Below, in pieces: positions 8,281 through 16,046 of a stretch of DNA of 64,000 nucleotides. Both the position numbers and the translations under genes were made by a program. The stretch lies in contig CAKQPR010000001.1 of the NCBI GenBank assembly GCA_934270565.1, forward strand, positions 124,001 through 188,000, in the 5' to 3' direction. Below the pieces are notes generated by a model. It ran no database searches. It was not told where the DNA came from and worked only from the letters and a program-made list of their open reading frames with translations. Source of the stretch: an uncultured Clostridia bacterium. GTDB lineage: Bacteria; Bacillota; Clostridia; Christensenellales; Pumilibacteraceae. Numbering within the stretch: position 1 is the first letter of the stretch; every line of letters starts with the position of its first letter.

Positions 8281-9300
8281 CGAAATCCGCTACCGCGCTT
8301 TAACAATCGTTACGGTTGTCTGCCGACTACACCACTTTATGCTCGTTCTCGACCTTATTTGTCGGCTTTGCCGACGGTAGGGCGGTTCGCCTTCGGACCG
8401 CCGCATATCGTATAGTCGCGAGCGAAAATAAAAGTACCGTTCAGAAGCGTTCGTGTTCGCTCCCGCGAGATCTCTCGACTTCGCTCGAGATGACGGGGCG
8501 ATAGAGCGTTCCGTTTGATTTTATAAATGATATTTTGTAGGTACGGGCATCGCCGGCTTGCCTACGGCAGCTCGCCGTTCGCTCCCGCCTTGGTCTCGAC
8601 TTCGCTCGAGATGACGGGGCGATAGAGCGTTCCGCAAGGGAATTATATTATCCGCGATAGCCTGATATTCTATCATAATATGTACCGTTACGCTCGGTTG
8701 GCGGGCAGACGAGGAACGCCCCGCCCCTACCATTTAAAGCCTTCCCCCTTGGGGGAAGGTGGATTGCCGAAGCGTTAGCGCAGGCAAGACGGATGAGGGG
8801 TCGGGCTATAACGAGCGCAACGTAAAAAACAACCCCTCATCGGTCGCTACGCGACAGCTTCCCCCCAAGGGGAAGCCTTAATATGTCCACTACTGCAACA
8901 TTGCGGGCGGACGAGGAACGCCCCTACCTATCCTCATAATCACTGATTTTGCCACTTTTAAAATGTCATTTCGACCGAAGCGTCAGCGGAGCGGAGAAAT
9001 CCCCTGCGGTTGTCCGCCGATAACGATACTGTTATATTATTTTCGACCTTATTTGTCGGCTTTGCCGACGGTAGGACGGTTCGCCCTCGGACCGCCGCAT
9101 AACGTACAGCCTCGATCGGGTATTTGAAGCATACCGTTCCGAGGCGACCGTATTCGCTCCCGCGAGATCTCTCGACTTCGCTCGAGATGACGGGGCTAAG
9201 TGCCGTTCCGTTTGATTTTATAAATGATATTTTGTAAGTACGGGCATCGCCGACTTGCCCGCAGGGGCTCCCTGCCCATAGTGGCAACGAGTACGGCAAC
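8281..9300. repeat. Repeat island, no gene seen
   Basis: A mosaic of the same short families: CTCGACTTCGCTCGAGATGA (8474, 8596, 9171), TCGGCTTTGCCGACGGTAGG (8361, 9056), hairpin GGGCGGACGAGGAACGCCCC-like repeats (8907) and a CGACCGAAGCGTCAGCGGAG repeat (8971). One complete 143-bp palindromic element is present at 8737-8879. Confidence 0.8.
8737..8879. repeat. 143-bp palindromic element (family E), uninterrupted copy
   Basis: The ends are imperfect inverted repeats (AAGCCTTCCCCCTTGGGG and, reversed, AAGGCTTCCCCTTGGGG). An internal inverted pair is GATGAGGGGT (8792-8801) / ACCCCTCATC (8832-8841). It has no coding capacity. This copy gives the empty-site reference for the interrupted copies at 1-213 and 43638-43871. 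The shape is like a miniature inverted-repeat element. Confidence 0.82.
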
Positions 9301-9303
9301 GAT

Positions 9304-10506
9304 TTAACGGCGGCGGAGCATATCGCCCGAAGCGAGGGGCACGGACGTATAAAGTTTGAGTTTTTGTTTGACGAGCAGAGCGTCGGAAACGGGGTTCCCC
9401 TCCTCGTCCTGCATTTTTTCTACCTTAATGATCGCGTTATGGTATGCGTTCGGCGACAGTACTTCGAGCTCGTCGCCGACTCTGAAGCGGTTGCGCATTT
9501 CTACGAGCGCGTACCCGTCGCCCGAGCCGAGGACGGCGGCGATAAAATCGTAAGGCGCGGCGGGCTTGGACGTTTCGTAGCACTGGGCGTTCTTCTCGTC
9601 GCCGAGGTAAAATCCCGTGGTATACATGCGGTGCGATGGTTTGTCGAGGTCGGCAAGAAGCCACGCGGGCGGGTCGTAAGGCTTGCCCGCTATTATAAGG
9701 TCGAGGGCGCGACGATACGCGTTTACCACGCTTGCGACGTAGTAAGCGGTCTTTACTCTGCCCTCGATTTTGAAGCTCGTCACGCCGGCGTCGATCATTT
9801 TGTCGAGGTGAGCGAGCATATTCAGGTCTTTACTGTTGAGTATGTAAGTTCCGCGATCGTCCTCTTCGATCGGAAGATAGTCGGTGCGGGTCTTTTCGCG
9901 AAGGAAGTATTCCCACCGACAGCTTTGAGCGCACTCGCCGCGATTGCCGCTACGCCCAGTGAGGTAACTGCTGAGCAGGCATCTGCCGGAATACGAAATG
10001 CACATCGCGCCGTGCACGAACGCTTCGATTTCCACGTCGTCGGGGATATAATCGCGAATGGCGCGGATCTCGGAAAGCGAGGTTTCGCGCGCGACCACAA
10101 GCCGCGAAAAACCGAATCCGACGTATTCGGCGGCGGCGTATTTATTCATAAGGTTCGCCTGCGTGGAAAGGTGTAGCGCAAGGTTCGGAGCGTATTTTTT
10201 GACGAACGAAGCGACGCCCAGATCGCTGACGATCACGCCGTCGGGGCGGATTTTATCGAGCTCGGGCAGGAATTCCGCAAGCTCGCCGAAGTCGGTTTCG
10301 CGCGCGAAAATATTGAGCGTAACGTACACTTTTTTGCCGAGCGCGTGCGAGTAATCGACCGCGGTTTTGAGTTCGTCAAGGTCGAAATTGTCGGCAAACG
10401 CGCGAAGCCCGAATTTTTTATACGCAAGATACGTCGCGTCTGCTCCGAAATAGAACGCGGTTTTTAGCCGCTCGAAATTGCCCGCGGGGGCTAAAAGTTC
10501 TGTCAT
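9304..10506 (-). CDS. trhP: Peptidase U32 family protein, probable tRNA uridine-34 hydroxylation factor
   Basis: 400 residues with the U32 signature EAFVHGAMCISYSGRCLLSSYLTGR (in segments, residues about 162-187) and the cysteine set GECAQSCRWEY that binds an iron-sulfur cluster in the family. The N-terminus MTELLAPAG is typical. Bacterial TrhP (YegQ, YrrN/YrrO) uses prephenate-dependent chemistry to hydroxylate wobble uridine (ho5U34) in tRNAs, despite the 'peptidase' family name. The gene immediately upstream encodes a TrmR-like O-methyltransferase that would methylate ho5U to mo5U, as in the Bacillus yrrM-yrrN-yrrO order; this supports the assignment. Bacillus has two U32 genes, whereas here there is one. 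Confidence 0.85.
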   Translation of the reverse strand: MTELLAPAGNFERLKTAFYFGADATYLAYKKFGLRAFADNFDLDELKTAVDYSHALGKKVYVTLNIFARETDFGELAEFLPELDKIRPDGVIVSDLGVASFVKKYAPNLALHLSTQANLMNKYAAAEYVGFGFSRLVVARETSLSEIRAIRDYIPDDVEIEAFVHGAMCISYSGRCLLSSYLTGRSGNRGECAQSCRWEYFLREKTRTDYLPIEEDDRGTYILNSKDLNMLAHLDKMIDAGVTSFKIEGRVKTAYYVASVVNAYRRALDLIIAGKPYDPPAWLLADLDKPSHRMYTTGFYLGDEKNAQCYETSKPAAPYDFIAAVLGSGDGYALVEMRNRFRVGDELEVLSPNAYHNAIIKVEKMQDEEGNPVSDALLVKQKLKLYTSVPLASGDMLRRR

Positions 10507-10508
10507 AA

Positions 10509-11153
10509 CTACCTCTTTTTTACGCTAAGGCTCATTCCGTCGCCGACCGGAAGAATACTCGTTTCGAAATCTTCGTCGGCGCACAGCTCGGTAAGGAATT
10601 TATCGAGCCCGTTTACGATCGTGGATTTGGAATGTTTGAGTTCGTGCTCGCCCGTAGCCATACCGTCGTAAAGCACGTTGTCGCAAAGCAGAACGCCGCC
10701 GATTTTTAACATTTTTTTCAGGTACGGCAGAAAGAACGGATACTTGGTTTTCGGTCCGTCCATAAAGATAAAATCGAACGACCCGTCCATAATCGGCAGA
10801 ATTTCGACCGCGTCGCCTAAAAAACAGGTTACGCGGTCGGAAACTCCCGCGCGGTCGAAGTACGATTTCGCGCGGTCTGATAAATCCTCTTTGATTTCTA
10901 TCGTGTAAAGTTTTTTGCCGCCGCTCCGCAATATCAGAAGCGAACTGTACCCTATCGCCGTACCGATTTCGAGCGATTTTTCGGGCTTTACGAAACCGAC
11001 GATCTGTTTAAGCAACGCGGCGGATTCGGGAAGCAGAACGGGCACGAAATGCTCGTCCGCATAAGCCGTGATCTCGCGAAGAAGCGGATCGGTTTCGGGG
11101 CGCAGATGAGCGCGGATATATTCGCTTGCGGCAGACGGAGTTTTGAACGGCAT
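10509..11153 (-). CDS. trmR: TrmR-like tRNA 5-hydroxyuridine O-methyltransferase
   Basis: A 214-residue class I SAM methyltransferase of the O-methyltransferase family 3 type. EIGTAIGYSSLLIL is the SAM-binding loop, TIEIKEDLSDRAKSYF holds the acidic ribose ligand, and FDFIFMDGPKTKYPFFLPYL is the metal/catalytic motif. VLLCDNVLYDGM follows. In Bacillus the orthologue (YrrM/TrmR) methylates ho5U34 in tRNA to mo5U. Position between RNase J (1-bp gap) and a U32 TrhP gene (2-bp gap) supports this over a catechol-type methyltransferase. Expression is presumably from the RNase J promoter. Confidence 0.85.
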   Translation of the reverse strand: MPFKTPSAASEYIRAHLRPETDPLLREITAYADEHFVPVLLPESAALLKQIVGFVKPEKSLEIGTAIGYSSLLILRSGGKKLYTIEIKEDLSDRAKSYFDRAGVSDRVTCFLGDAVEILPIMDGSFDFIFMDGPKTKYPFFLPYLKKMLKIGGVLLCDNVLYDGMATGEHELKHSKSTIVNGLDKFLTELCADEDFETSILPVGDGMSLSVKKR

Positions 11154-11154
11154 T

Positions 11155-12828
11155 TCAGTTTTCCATTATAACGGGAAGGATCATCGGGTTGCGTTTGGTG
11201 CGCTTGAAGAACAGATTTTTAAGGTCCTTGCAAATCTGTTTCTTGACGGGCGCCCAGTCCGAAACCGCCTTGAGGTCGATATTCGAGAGAGTTTTGCGGA
11301 CTTGTTCCTTGCTCTCGACGACCATTTTTTCCGATTCGTCCTTGCTGTACATAAATCCGCGCGAGGTGATATCGACGTCGTAAACTTCGCCGCTCACCGC
11401 GTTTACGCCGATTACGCACACGATCACGCCTTCCTCGGCGAGGTGTTTGCGGTCGCGGAGAACGCTGCTTCCGACGTCGCCCACTCCGAGCCCGTCCACT
11501 AAAAGACAGCCCGAGGGCACGTTATCGCCGATACGTATCGAGTTTTTCGTGACTTCGGCTACGTTGCCGATATCGGTTATAACGATATTCGTCGAGGGCG
11601 TGCCGAGGCGAACGGCAAGCTCGGCGTGCTTTTGCAGGTGACGACGCTCGCCGTGCACCGGAATAAAGAATTTCGGGTTGATAAGCGTATGCATAAGCTT
11701 GATTTCTTCCTGACAAGCGTGCCCCGAAGCGTGGACTTCGGCGAGCGATTCGTAAATAACCTTTGCGCCCTTGCGGTAAAGGTTGTTGATCACGTTGTAA
11801 ACCATACGCTCGTTGCCGGGAATCGGCGACGCGGAAAGAATAACGGTGTCGTTGAAGCCGATCGTGACTTTCGGGAATTCGTCGTTGGCGATTCGGGTGA
11901 GCGCGCTCGACGGCTCGCCCTGCGAACCGGTGGTAATGATGCAAAGGTTTTTGTCCTCTTCCTTGCCGATCTGCTCGATATCGATGATGTTGTTTTTGTC
12001 GAGTTTGAGTTCGCCTATTTTGCCGGCATACTCGACGATATTTATCATACTTCTGCCCGCAAACGCGACTTTGCGCTTATACTTTTTCGCAATGTCGAGG
12101 ATCTGCTGAAGTCTGTGAACGTTTGAAGCGAACGTCGCGATAAAGATACGGCGTTCGGGGTTTTCGGCAAAGATATGTGTGAGCGATTCGCCGACTTTGG
12201 ATTCGGACATCGAGCACCCCGGGCGTTCGATATTCGTGCTTTCGGCGAGAAGAAGCAATACGCCTTTACCGCCGATTTCCGATATGCGTTTAAGGTCGAT
12301 AACGTTACCGTCAACGGGCGTGAAATCGACTTTGAAGTCGCCCGTATGGAACACGACGCCTACGGGCGTGGTTATGCAGAGCGCGCAACTGCCCGCTATC
12401 GAATGGCAGACTTTTACGAACTCTACTCTGAAATTATTGCCTAAATTGATGACGCTTTTGGGGCGGATCACGTTAAGATTGCCGTCTACGTTGTTTTCAC
12501 GAAGTTTCGCGTCCACAAGCGCGAGGGTGAGTTTTGTTCCGTAGACCGGAACGTTGACGTCTTTGAGGAAGTACGGCAGCGCGCCGATATGGTCCTCGTG
12601 TCCGTGCGTGAGCACCACGCCTTTGATTTTGTTCTTGTTTGCCTGAAGATAGGTGTAATCGGGTATAACCGCGTCCACGCCCGGCATATCGCCGTCGGGG
12701 AACGTCAGACCGCAGTCAATAACGATGATCTCGTCATCGTATTCGAGCGCGGTCATATTTTTACCGATCTCACCCACGCCCCCGAGAAATACTACTCTGA
12801 GAGCGGGACTGTCGATACTATGTCGCAA
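11155..12828 (-). CDS. rnj: Ribonuclease J
   Basis: A metallo-beta-lactamase/beta-CASP ribonuclease (5' exonuclease and endonuclease) of RNA decay and maturation. Motifs: THGHEDHIGALP (zinc ligands, residues about 74-85), VCHSIAGSCALCI, HTGDFKVDF, the beta-CASP ASGHACQEEIKLM, and FIPVHGERRHLQKHA. I place the start at a TTG (12826-12828) giving 557 residues, the usual RNase J length. CCTCC at 12834-12838 (GGAGG on the minus strand) is five bases upstream of it, and the only good promoter has its -10 at 12875-12880. ATG codons further upstream would lie at or before the transcription start. It heads an operon with trmR and trhP. Confidence 0.93.
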   Translation of the reverse strand: MRHSIDSPALRVVFLGGVGEIGKNMTALEYDDEIIVIDCGLTFPDGDMPGVDAVIPDYTYLQANKNKIKGVVLTHGHEDHIGALPYFLKDVNVPVYGTKLTLALVDAKLRENNVDGNLNVIRPKSVINLGNNFRVEFVKVCHSIAGSCALCITTPVGVVFHTGDFKVDFTPVDGNVIDLKRISEIGGKGVLLLLAESTNIERPGCSMSESKVGESLTHIFAENPERRIFIATFASNVHRLQQILDIAKKYKRKVAFAGRSMINIVEYAGKIGELKLDKNNIIDIEQIGKEEDKNLCIITTGSQGEPSSALTRIANDEFPKVTIGFNDTVILSASPIPGNERMVYNVINNLYRKGAKVIYESLAEVHASGHACQEEIKLMHTLINPKFFIPVHGERRHLQKHAELAVRLGTPSTNIVITDIGNVAEVTKNSIRIGDNVPSGCLLVDGLGVGDVGSSVLRDRKHLAEEGVIVCVIGVNAVSGEVYDVDITSRGFMYSKDESEKMVVESKEQVRKTLSNIDLKAVSDWAPVKKQICKDLKNLFFKRTKRNPMILPVIMEN

Positions 12829-12874
12829 AATGACCTCCGTATAATAAGTATTTAATTTTGTGGTTTCCATACTT

Positions 12875-12903
12875 ATTATACTAAATCGCGACGAAAAAGA
12901 CAA
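12875..12903 (-). promoter_or_regulatory. Promoter of the rnj-trmR-trhP operon
   Basis: Minus strand: TTGTCT (12898-12903), 17-bp spacer, TATAAT (12875-12880). Its position rules out the upstream ATG start codons for rnj. Confidence 0.8.
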
Positions 12904-12909
12904 CCGTTT

Positions 12910-13890
12910 TTAAGCCTTCGCGGGCGCTTCTTTGTAAAAATTTTCCGTAAGTGACGGGAAACGCTCCGAAATGCGACACTTTTCGACAAAACCGTCGCCG
13001 ATTATCTCGCCGTAATGCGTTCCGCTCACCGTCACGCCGTCCAGAACTATGCAGTCGCGGATTTCCGCACCGCTCGGAACGGCGGCGTTTTCGCCGATTA
13101 TGCTGTAACGCGCCCTGCCGGTTACGACGGCGTTTTTGCCGATAAGACAGCCGTTGCGGCGAACGGAAGGAACGGTTTTCGAGCCGACGAACGGGAAAAA
13201 ACCGCCGTCCGACATATAGAAATTCGCTTCGTAGAAGGATTTTTTATCGCCCACGTCGCACCAGTACCCGCCGTGCAGAAACGCGCCTAATTTCCGCGTT
13301 CCGACGAGCTTCGGGAACAGGTCGCGCGCAAAGTCGTACTGTTTTTCTTTCGGGATAAGGTTAAGAACCGATTTGTCAGCAACGTACACGCCGGCGTTTA
13401 CGAGACGACCGTAACGATCGTCGGCGGGTTTTTCGACGAACGAAGCTATTTTATCGCCGTCGAGGCGGGCTACGCCGTAGCGGCGCGGATCGGGAACCGT
13501 TGTGAGCGCTACCGTCACAAGGTTGTCCGAGCTAAGGTGCGCGGCGATCATCGCGCCTAAATCGATATCGCTGATCGCGTCGCCGCTCATAACCAGAAAC
13601 ACGTCGTCAAGCAGGTTTTCGGCGGCTTTTACCGCGCCCGCCGTGCCGAGCGGCTTGTCCTCGATCGTAAAACGAGCGGTTATTCCGTCGTAATTTTCGC
13701 AGATTTCGCGTATGATTTCGGGTTTGTAGCCGAGCGTGAACACCGCGTCGGTTATTCCGTAAAATTTAAGCTGGCTCGTCACATAATCGAGTACGGGGCG
13801 GTTGGCGATTTTCAGCGCGGGCTTGGGTACGCTGTCCGTAAGCGGTTTCAGCCGCGTGCCGAACCCGCCCGCAAGTATTATTGAATTCAT
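12910..13890 (-). CDS. Sugar-phosphate nucleotidyltransferase (NDP-sugar pyrophosphorylase family)
   Basis: 326 residues. The N-terminal nucleotidyltransferase signature is LAGGFGTRLKPLTDSVPKPAL (residues about 5-24, given in part). Further hits are PLGTAGAVKAAE, VMSGDAISDID and VEKPADDRYGRLVNAGVYV. The C-terminus (about 240-310) has the hexapeptide-repeat pattern of a left-handed beta helix (CLIGKNAVVTGRARYSIIGE). The family makes NDP-activated sugars, most often GDP-mannose or dTDP-glucose type; the sugar is not assignable here. The start has a GGAGAGG ribosome site. It is upstream of rnj, with 81 bp between its stop and the rnj TTG and a separate rnj promoter in between. Confidence 0.85.
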   Translation of the reverse strand: MNSIILAGGFGTRLKPLTDSVPKPALKIANRPVLDYVTSQLKFYGITDAVFTLGYKPEIIREICENYDGITARFTIEDKPLGTAGAVKAAENLLDDVFLVMSGDAISDIDLGAMIAAHLSSDNLVTVALTTVPDPRRYGVARLDGDKIASFVEKPADDRYGRLVNAGVYVADKSVLNLIPKEKQYDFARDLFPKLVGTRKLGAFLHGGYWCDVGDKKSFYEANFYMSDGGFFPFVGSKTVPSVRRNGCLIGKNAVVTGRARYSIIGENAAVPSGAEIRDCIVLDGVTVSGTHYGEIIGDGFVEKCRISERFPSLTENFYKEAPAKA

Positions 13891-13950
13891 ATCCTCTCCT
13901 CGCCCGTAGTATGGTAAGAAAAGGAAATTTTATGCGAACAATCGGGGTCT

Positions 13951-14418
13951 CTACAAACGCTTTATCGGTATTCGCTTACGGCAACGCAGACATATAACGC
14001 TGTAAACGACGCACACAGCTGAGAGAGCCGACAACGTTATATCAAACAGAATGCCGTAAATACGACAGATCAGAAACACAAAGAAAACATGCAATAAAAA
14101 GCACGTAGCATAACCCGTTGCATAACACGATCGAATCAGCCGTTTATTTTTGTATACCGTTTTTTCGGCTTCGCTCATATTGTCAAATCCTATAGCTGAG
14201 GACAGTATTACTTTGCTTCCGCAACGTTTACATTCAACGATTATTTCCTTTTTGATTTTCGGCACTTCAATCCCCGATAAAATCAATTTTGTTAAAGCTC
14301 GGAAAAGAACAAAAGGAGTTAGAAAATACAGATAACAGGATAAATCAACGCCTTTATGAGCGACTTCACCGCACCGTTCGCATCTTTTACTATATTTATA
14401 TTTTGGCAGATACCACAC
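13951..14418 (-). CDS. Zinc-ribbon membrane protein (locus 2 target)
   Basis: A 155-residue protein starting with GTG. It carries two CxxC pairs, CERC (13-16) and CKRC (about 63-66), as in a split zinc ribbon, and hydrophobic segments at about 28-48, 100-120 and 123-143. It ends with a third cysteine pair-like LRCRKRI. No known family is recognised. Its promoter (14460-14488) holds a 16-bp palindrome in the spacer and another just past the transcription start, and two small XRE genes are divergently encoded. The leader is short (about 35 bases), and the start-codon choice is less certain than for other genes here. Confidence 0.7.
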   Translation of the reverse strand: MWYLPKYKYSKRCERCGEVAHKGVDLSCYLYFLTPFVLFRALTKLILSGIEVPKIKKEIIVECKRCGSKVILSSAIGFDNMSEAEKTVYKNKRLIRSCYATGYATCFLLHVFFVFLICRIYGILFDITLSALSAVCVVYSVICLRCRKRIPIKRL

Positions 14419-14434
14419 TTTTATCGCCCCACCG

Positions 14435-14450
14435 TATCCCCAAGGGGATA
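14435..14450. promoter_or_regulatory. Predicted operator 2A
   Basis: TATCCCCAAGGGGATA, symmetric at 14 of 16 positions, directly downstream of the expected minus-strand transcription start. The second copy starts exactly 29 bp away, the same spacing as at locus 1. Confidence 0.75.
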
Positions 14451-14459
14451 TTTTTAATA

Positions 14460-14488
14460 ATTATACTCCCAAGGTGATACAATGTCAA
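14460..14488 (-). promoter_or_regulatory. Promoter of the zinc-ribbon membrane protein gene
   Basis: Minus strand: TTGACA (14483-14488), 17-bp spacer, TATAAT (14460-14465). It is a consensus promoter whose spacer is filled by operator 2B. Confidence 0.87.
14464..14479. promoter_or_regulatory. Predicted operator 2B
   Basis: TACTCCCAAGGTGATA matches operator 2A at 13 of 16 positions and lies within the promoter spacer, as operator 1A does at locus 1. It also overlaps a possible plus-strand -10 (TACAAT, 14478-14483) for the XRE genes, which lacks a good -35. Confidence 0.7.
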
Positions 14489-14504
14489 TTAAAGCGGGGG
14501 TGTT

Positions 14505-14714
14505 ATGAAAATTATCGTAGCTGAACGTATCAGAGAACTTATGAAAGAAAACGGGCTTAATCAAGTGCGACTTGCCGAAAAAGTCGGAATCAAGCAGAAC
14601 ACGATAAGTTCGTGGTTGAGCGGAAAGAAAGAACCGTCAATAACGTCGCTTTGGCTTCTTGCCGATTATTTCGACGTTGACGTCGATTACCTTATCGGTC
14701 GCAAAGACTTTTAG
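14505..14714 (+). CDS. Small XRE-family regulator (locus 2, first)
   Basis: A 69-residue single-domain HTH_3 protein: VAERIRELMKENGLNQVRLAEKVGIKQNTI, then SSWLSGKKEPSITSLWLLAD and YFDVDVDYLIGRKDF. It resembles the locus 1 regulator in length and ending (RELMKENG, LAE, YFDV/FFDV) but the recognition helix differs (KQNTISSWL against SQRSVSKWI), matching the different palindromes next to each gene. The ribosome site is GGGGGTG. It is followed after 5 bp by a second XRE gene, so the two are probably cotranscribed. Confidence 0.88.
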   Translation: MKIIVAERIRELMKENGLNQVRLAEKVGIKQNTISSWLSGKKEPSITSLWLLADYFDVDVDYLIGRKDF

Positions 14715-14719
14715 TAAGT

Positions 14720-14935
14720 ATGGACTACGAAGAGAAAATTAAAAGAAATCTGAAACGAGAAATCGAGACTTGCGGTAAGCCGAAAAGTTATATAGCCGAT
14801 CGGCTCGGCATTTCGCGCCCTACTCTGTCGCAGTATATATCGGGACGAATACTGCCGTCGCTCGCGACTTTTGCAAAGTTATGCGAGATAATCGACTGTT
14901 CGCCAGACGATATTCTGGAAGTTAATCGGAAGTGA
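14720..14935 (+). CDS. Small XRE-family regulator (locus 2, second)
   Basis: 71 residues: IKRNLKREIETCGKPKSYIADRLGISRPTL, then SQYISGRILPSLATFAKLCE and IIDCSPDDILEVNRK. A single HTH domain again, but of a different subgroup from the first gene (longer first helix, RPTLSQYISGR recognition region). The 5-bp gap implies translation coupled to 14505-14714. It could form heterodimers with the first regulator, act on the same palindromes or control genes elsewhere; the sequence does not decide this. Confidence 0.85.
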   Translation: MDYEEKIKRNLKREIETCGKPKSYIADRLGISRPTLSQYISGRILPSLATFAKLCEIIDCSPDDILEVNRK

Positions 14936-14939
14936 AAAT

Positions 14940-15960
14940 TTGACATTGCGGGGCTAAAAAAGTACCGTTCCGCTAAGATCGTATTCGCTCCCCGCTCGAC
15001 GCGGAGCCCGCGCAGGCAAGTATATGGGATTGTACCTCTCCTATGCGTTCGTATTCCCTTCCGGGAGATTGCCACGTCGCTTCGCTCCTCGCAACGACAG
15101 GGGCTATATACCTTTTCGCTTGGTTACGGGCGGACGGGGAACGCCCCTACCACATTCTATCAAAAGTAAGTGCGGGCATCACCGACTTGCCTGCGGCGGC
15201 TCGCCGTTCGCTCCCGCGAGATCTCTCGACTACGCTCGAGATGACGGGGCAAGGGAGCGTTACACTTGGTTAGCAGCGGGGCGGGGGGGGCGTCCGCCCC
15301 TACCGAGGCGGAATACGACATTTCAGACAAATACCTGCCCATAGGTTATCCCTAACGGGCGGACGAGGAACAACCCTGTCGCGCTTTAACAATCTTTACG
15401 TTATCTCTCCCTCAGTCGCTACGCGACAGCTCCCTCGTCAGAGGGCGCCAAGAAAAATGTTTTTTATTTTCGGAAGTCACCCGATAACAATACTGTTTGC
15501 TCGTTTTCGACCTTTGCGGGCGGACGAGGGCGTCCGCCCCTACCACATTCTATCAAAAGTAAGTGCGGGCATCGCCGACTTGCCTGCGGCGGCTCGCCGT
15601 TCGCTCGAGATGACGGGGCTAAGTACCGTTACGCAAGGTTAGCGGCGGGGCGAGGGCGCCCCGCCCTACCGAAGCGGAAAACGGCATTTCAAACAAATAC
15701 TTACCAGTGACGGCTCGCCGTCGGTCGGACGAGGAACGCCCATACCACGTCTTAACAACCGCAAAAAATTGCCGCTTTTTAACGTCATTTCGACCGAAGT
15801 GAGGGCGAAACCCGAACGAAGTGGAGAAATCCCCCTCAAGAGAAAACAGAAGTACCGTTCCATTACGTCCGTGTTCGCTCCCGCGAGATCTCTCGACTAC
15901 GCTCGAGATGACGGGGCAAGGGAGCGTTACACTTTGTTTTATAATGTTTATTATCACGCC
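14940..15960. repeat. Repeat island, no gene seen
   Basis: A mosaic of the window's short families: CTCGACTACGCTCGAGATGA (15226, 15893), GGACGAGGGCGTCCGCCCCT (15523), TGCCTGCGGCGGCTCGCCGT (15189, 15582), GATTGCCACGTCGCTTCGCT (15067) and CGACCGAAGTGAGGGCGAAA (15791). The copy near 15055-15110 is an uninterrupted member of the family that holds the 86-bp insertion at 60132-60217. Confidence 0.8.
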
Positions 15961-15964
15961 ACAC

Positions 15965-15997
15965 AAAAAAGCGCGGGACGAGAAATCCTGCGCTTTT
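15965..15997 (-). terminator. Terminator downstream of pgk
   Basis: Minus strand: AAGCGCAGGA pairs with TCCCGCGCTT around a short loop (one mismatch), followed by TTTTTT. Confidence 0.75.
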
Positions 15998-16046
15998 CGT
16001 TATAGTTATTGAGTTTTTCTACGAAATCGTAGCGGTTTGCGGGTAA

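Noticed and set aside
12829..12903. ATG starts for RNase J upstream of 12828
   Set aside because: They overlap or precede the expected transcription start (-10 at 12875-12880). The TTG at 12826-12828 has an ideal GGAGG and gives the normal protein length.
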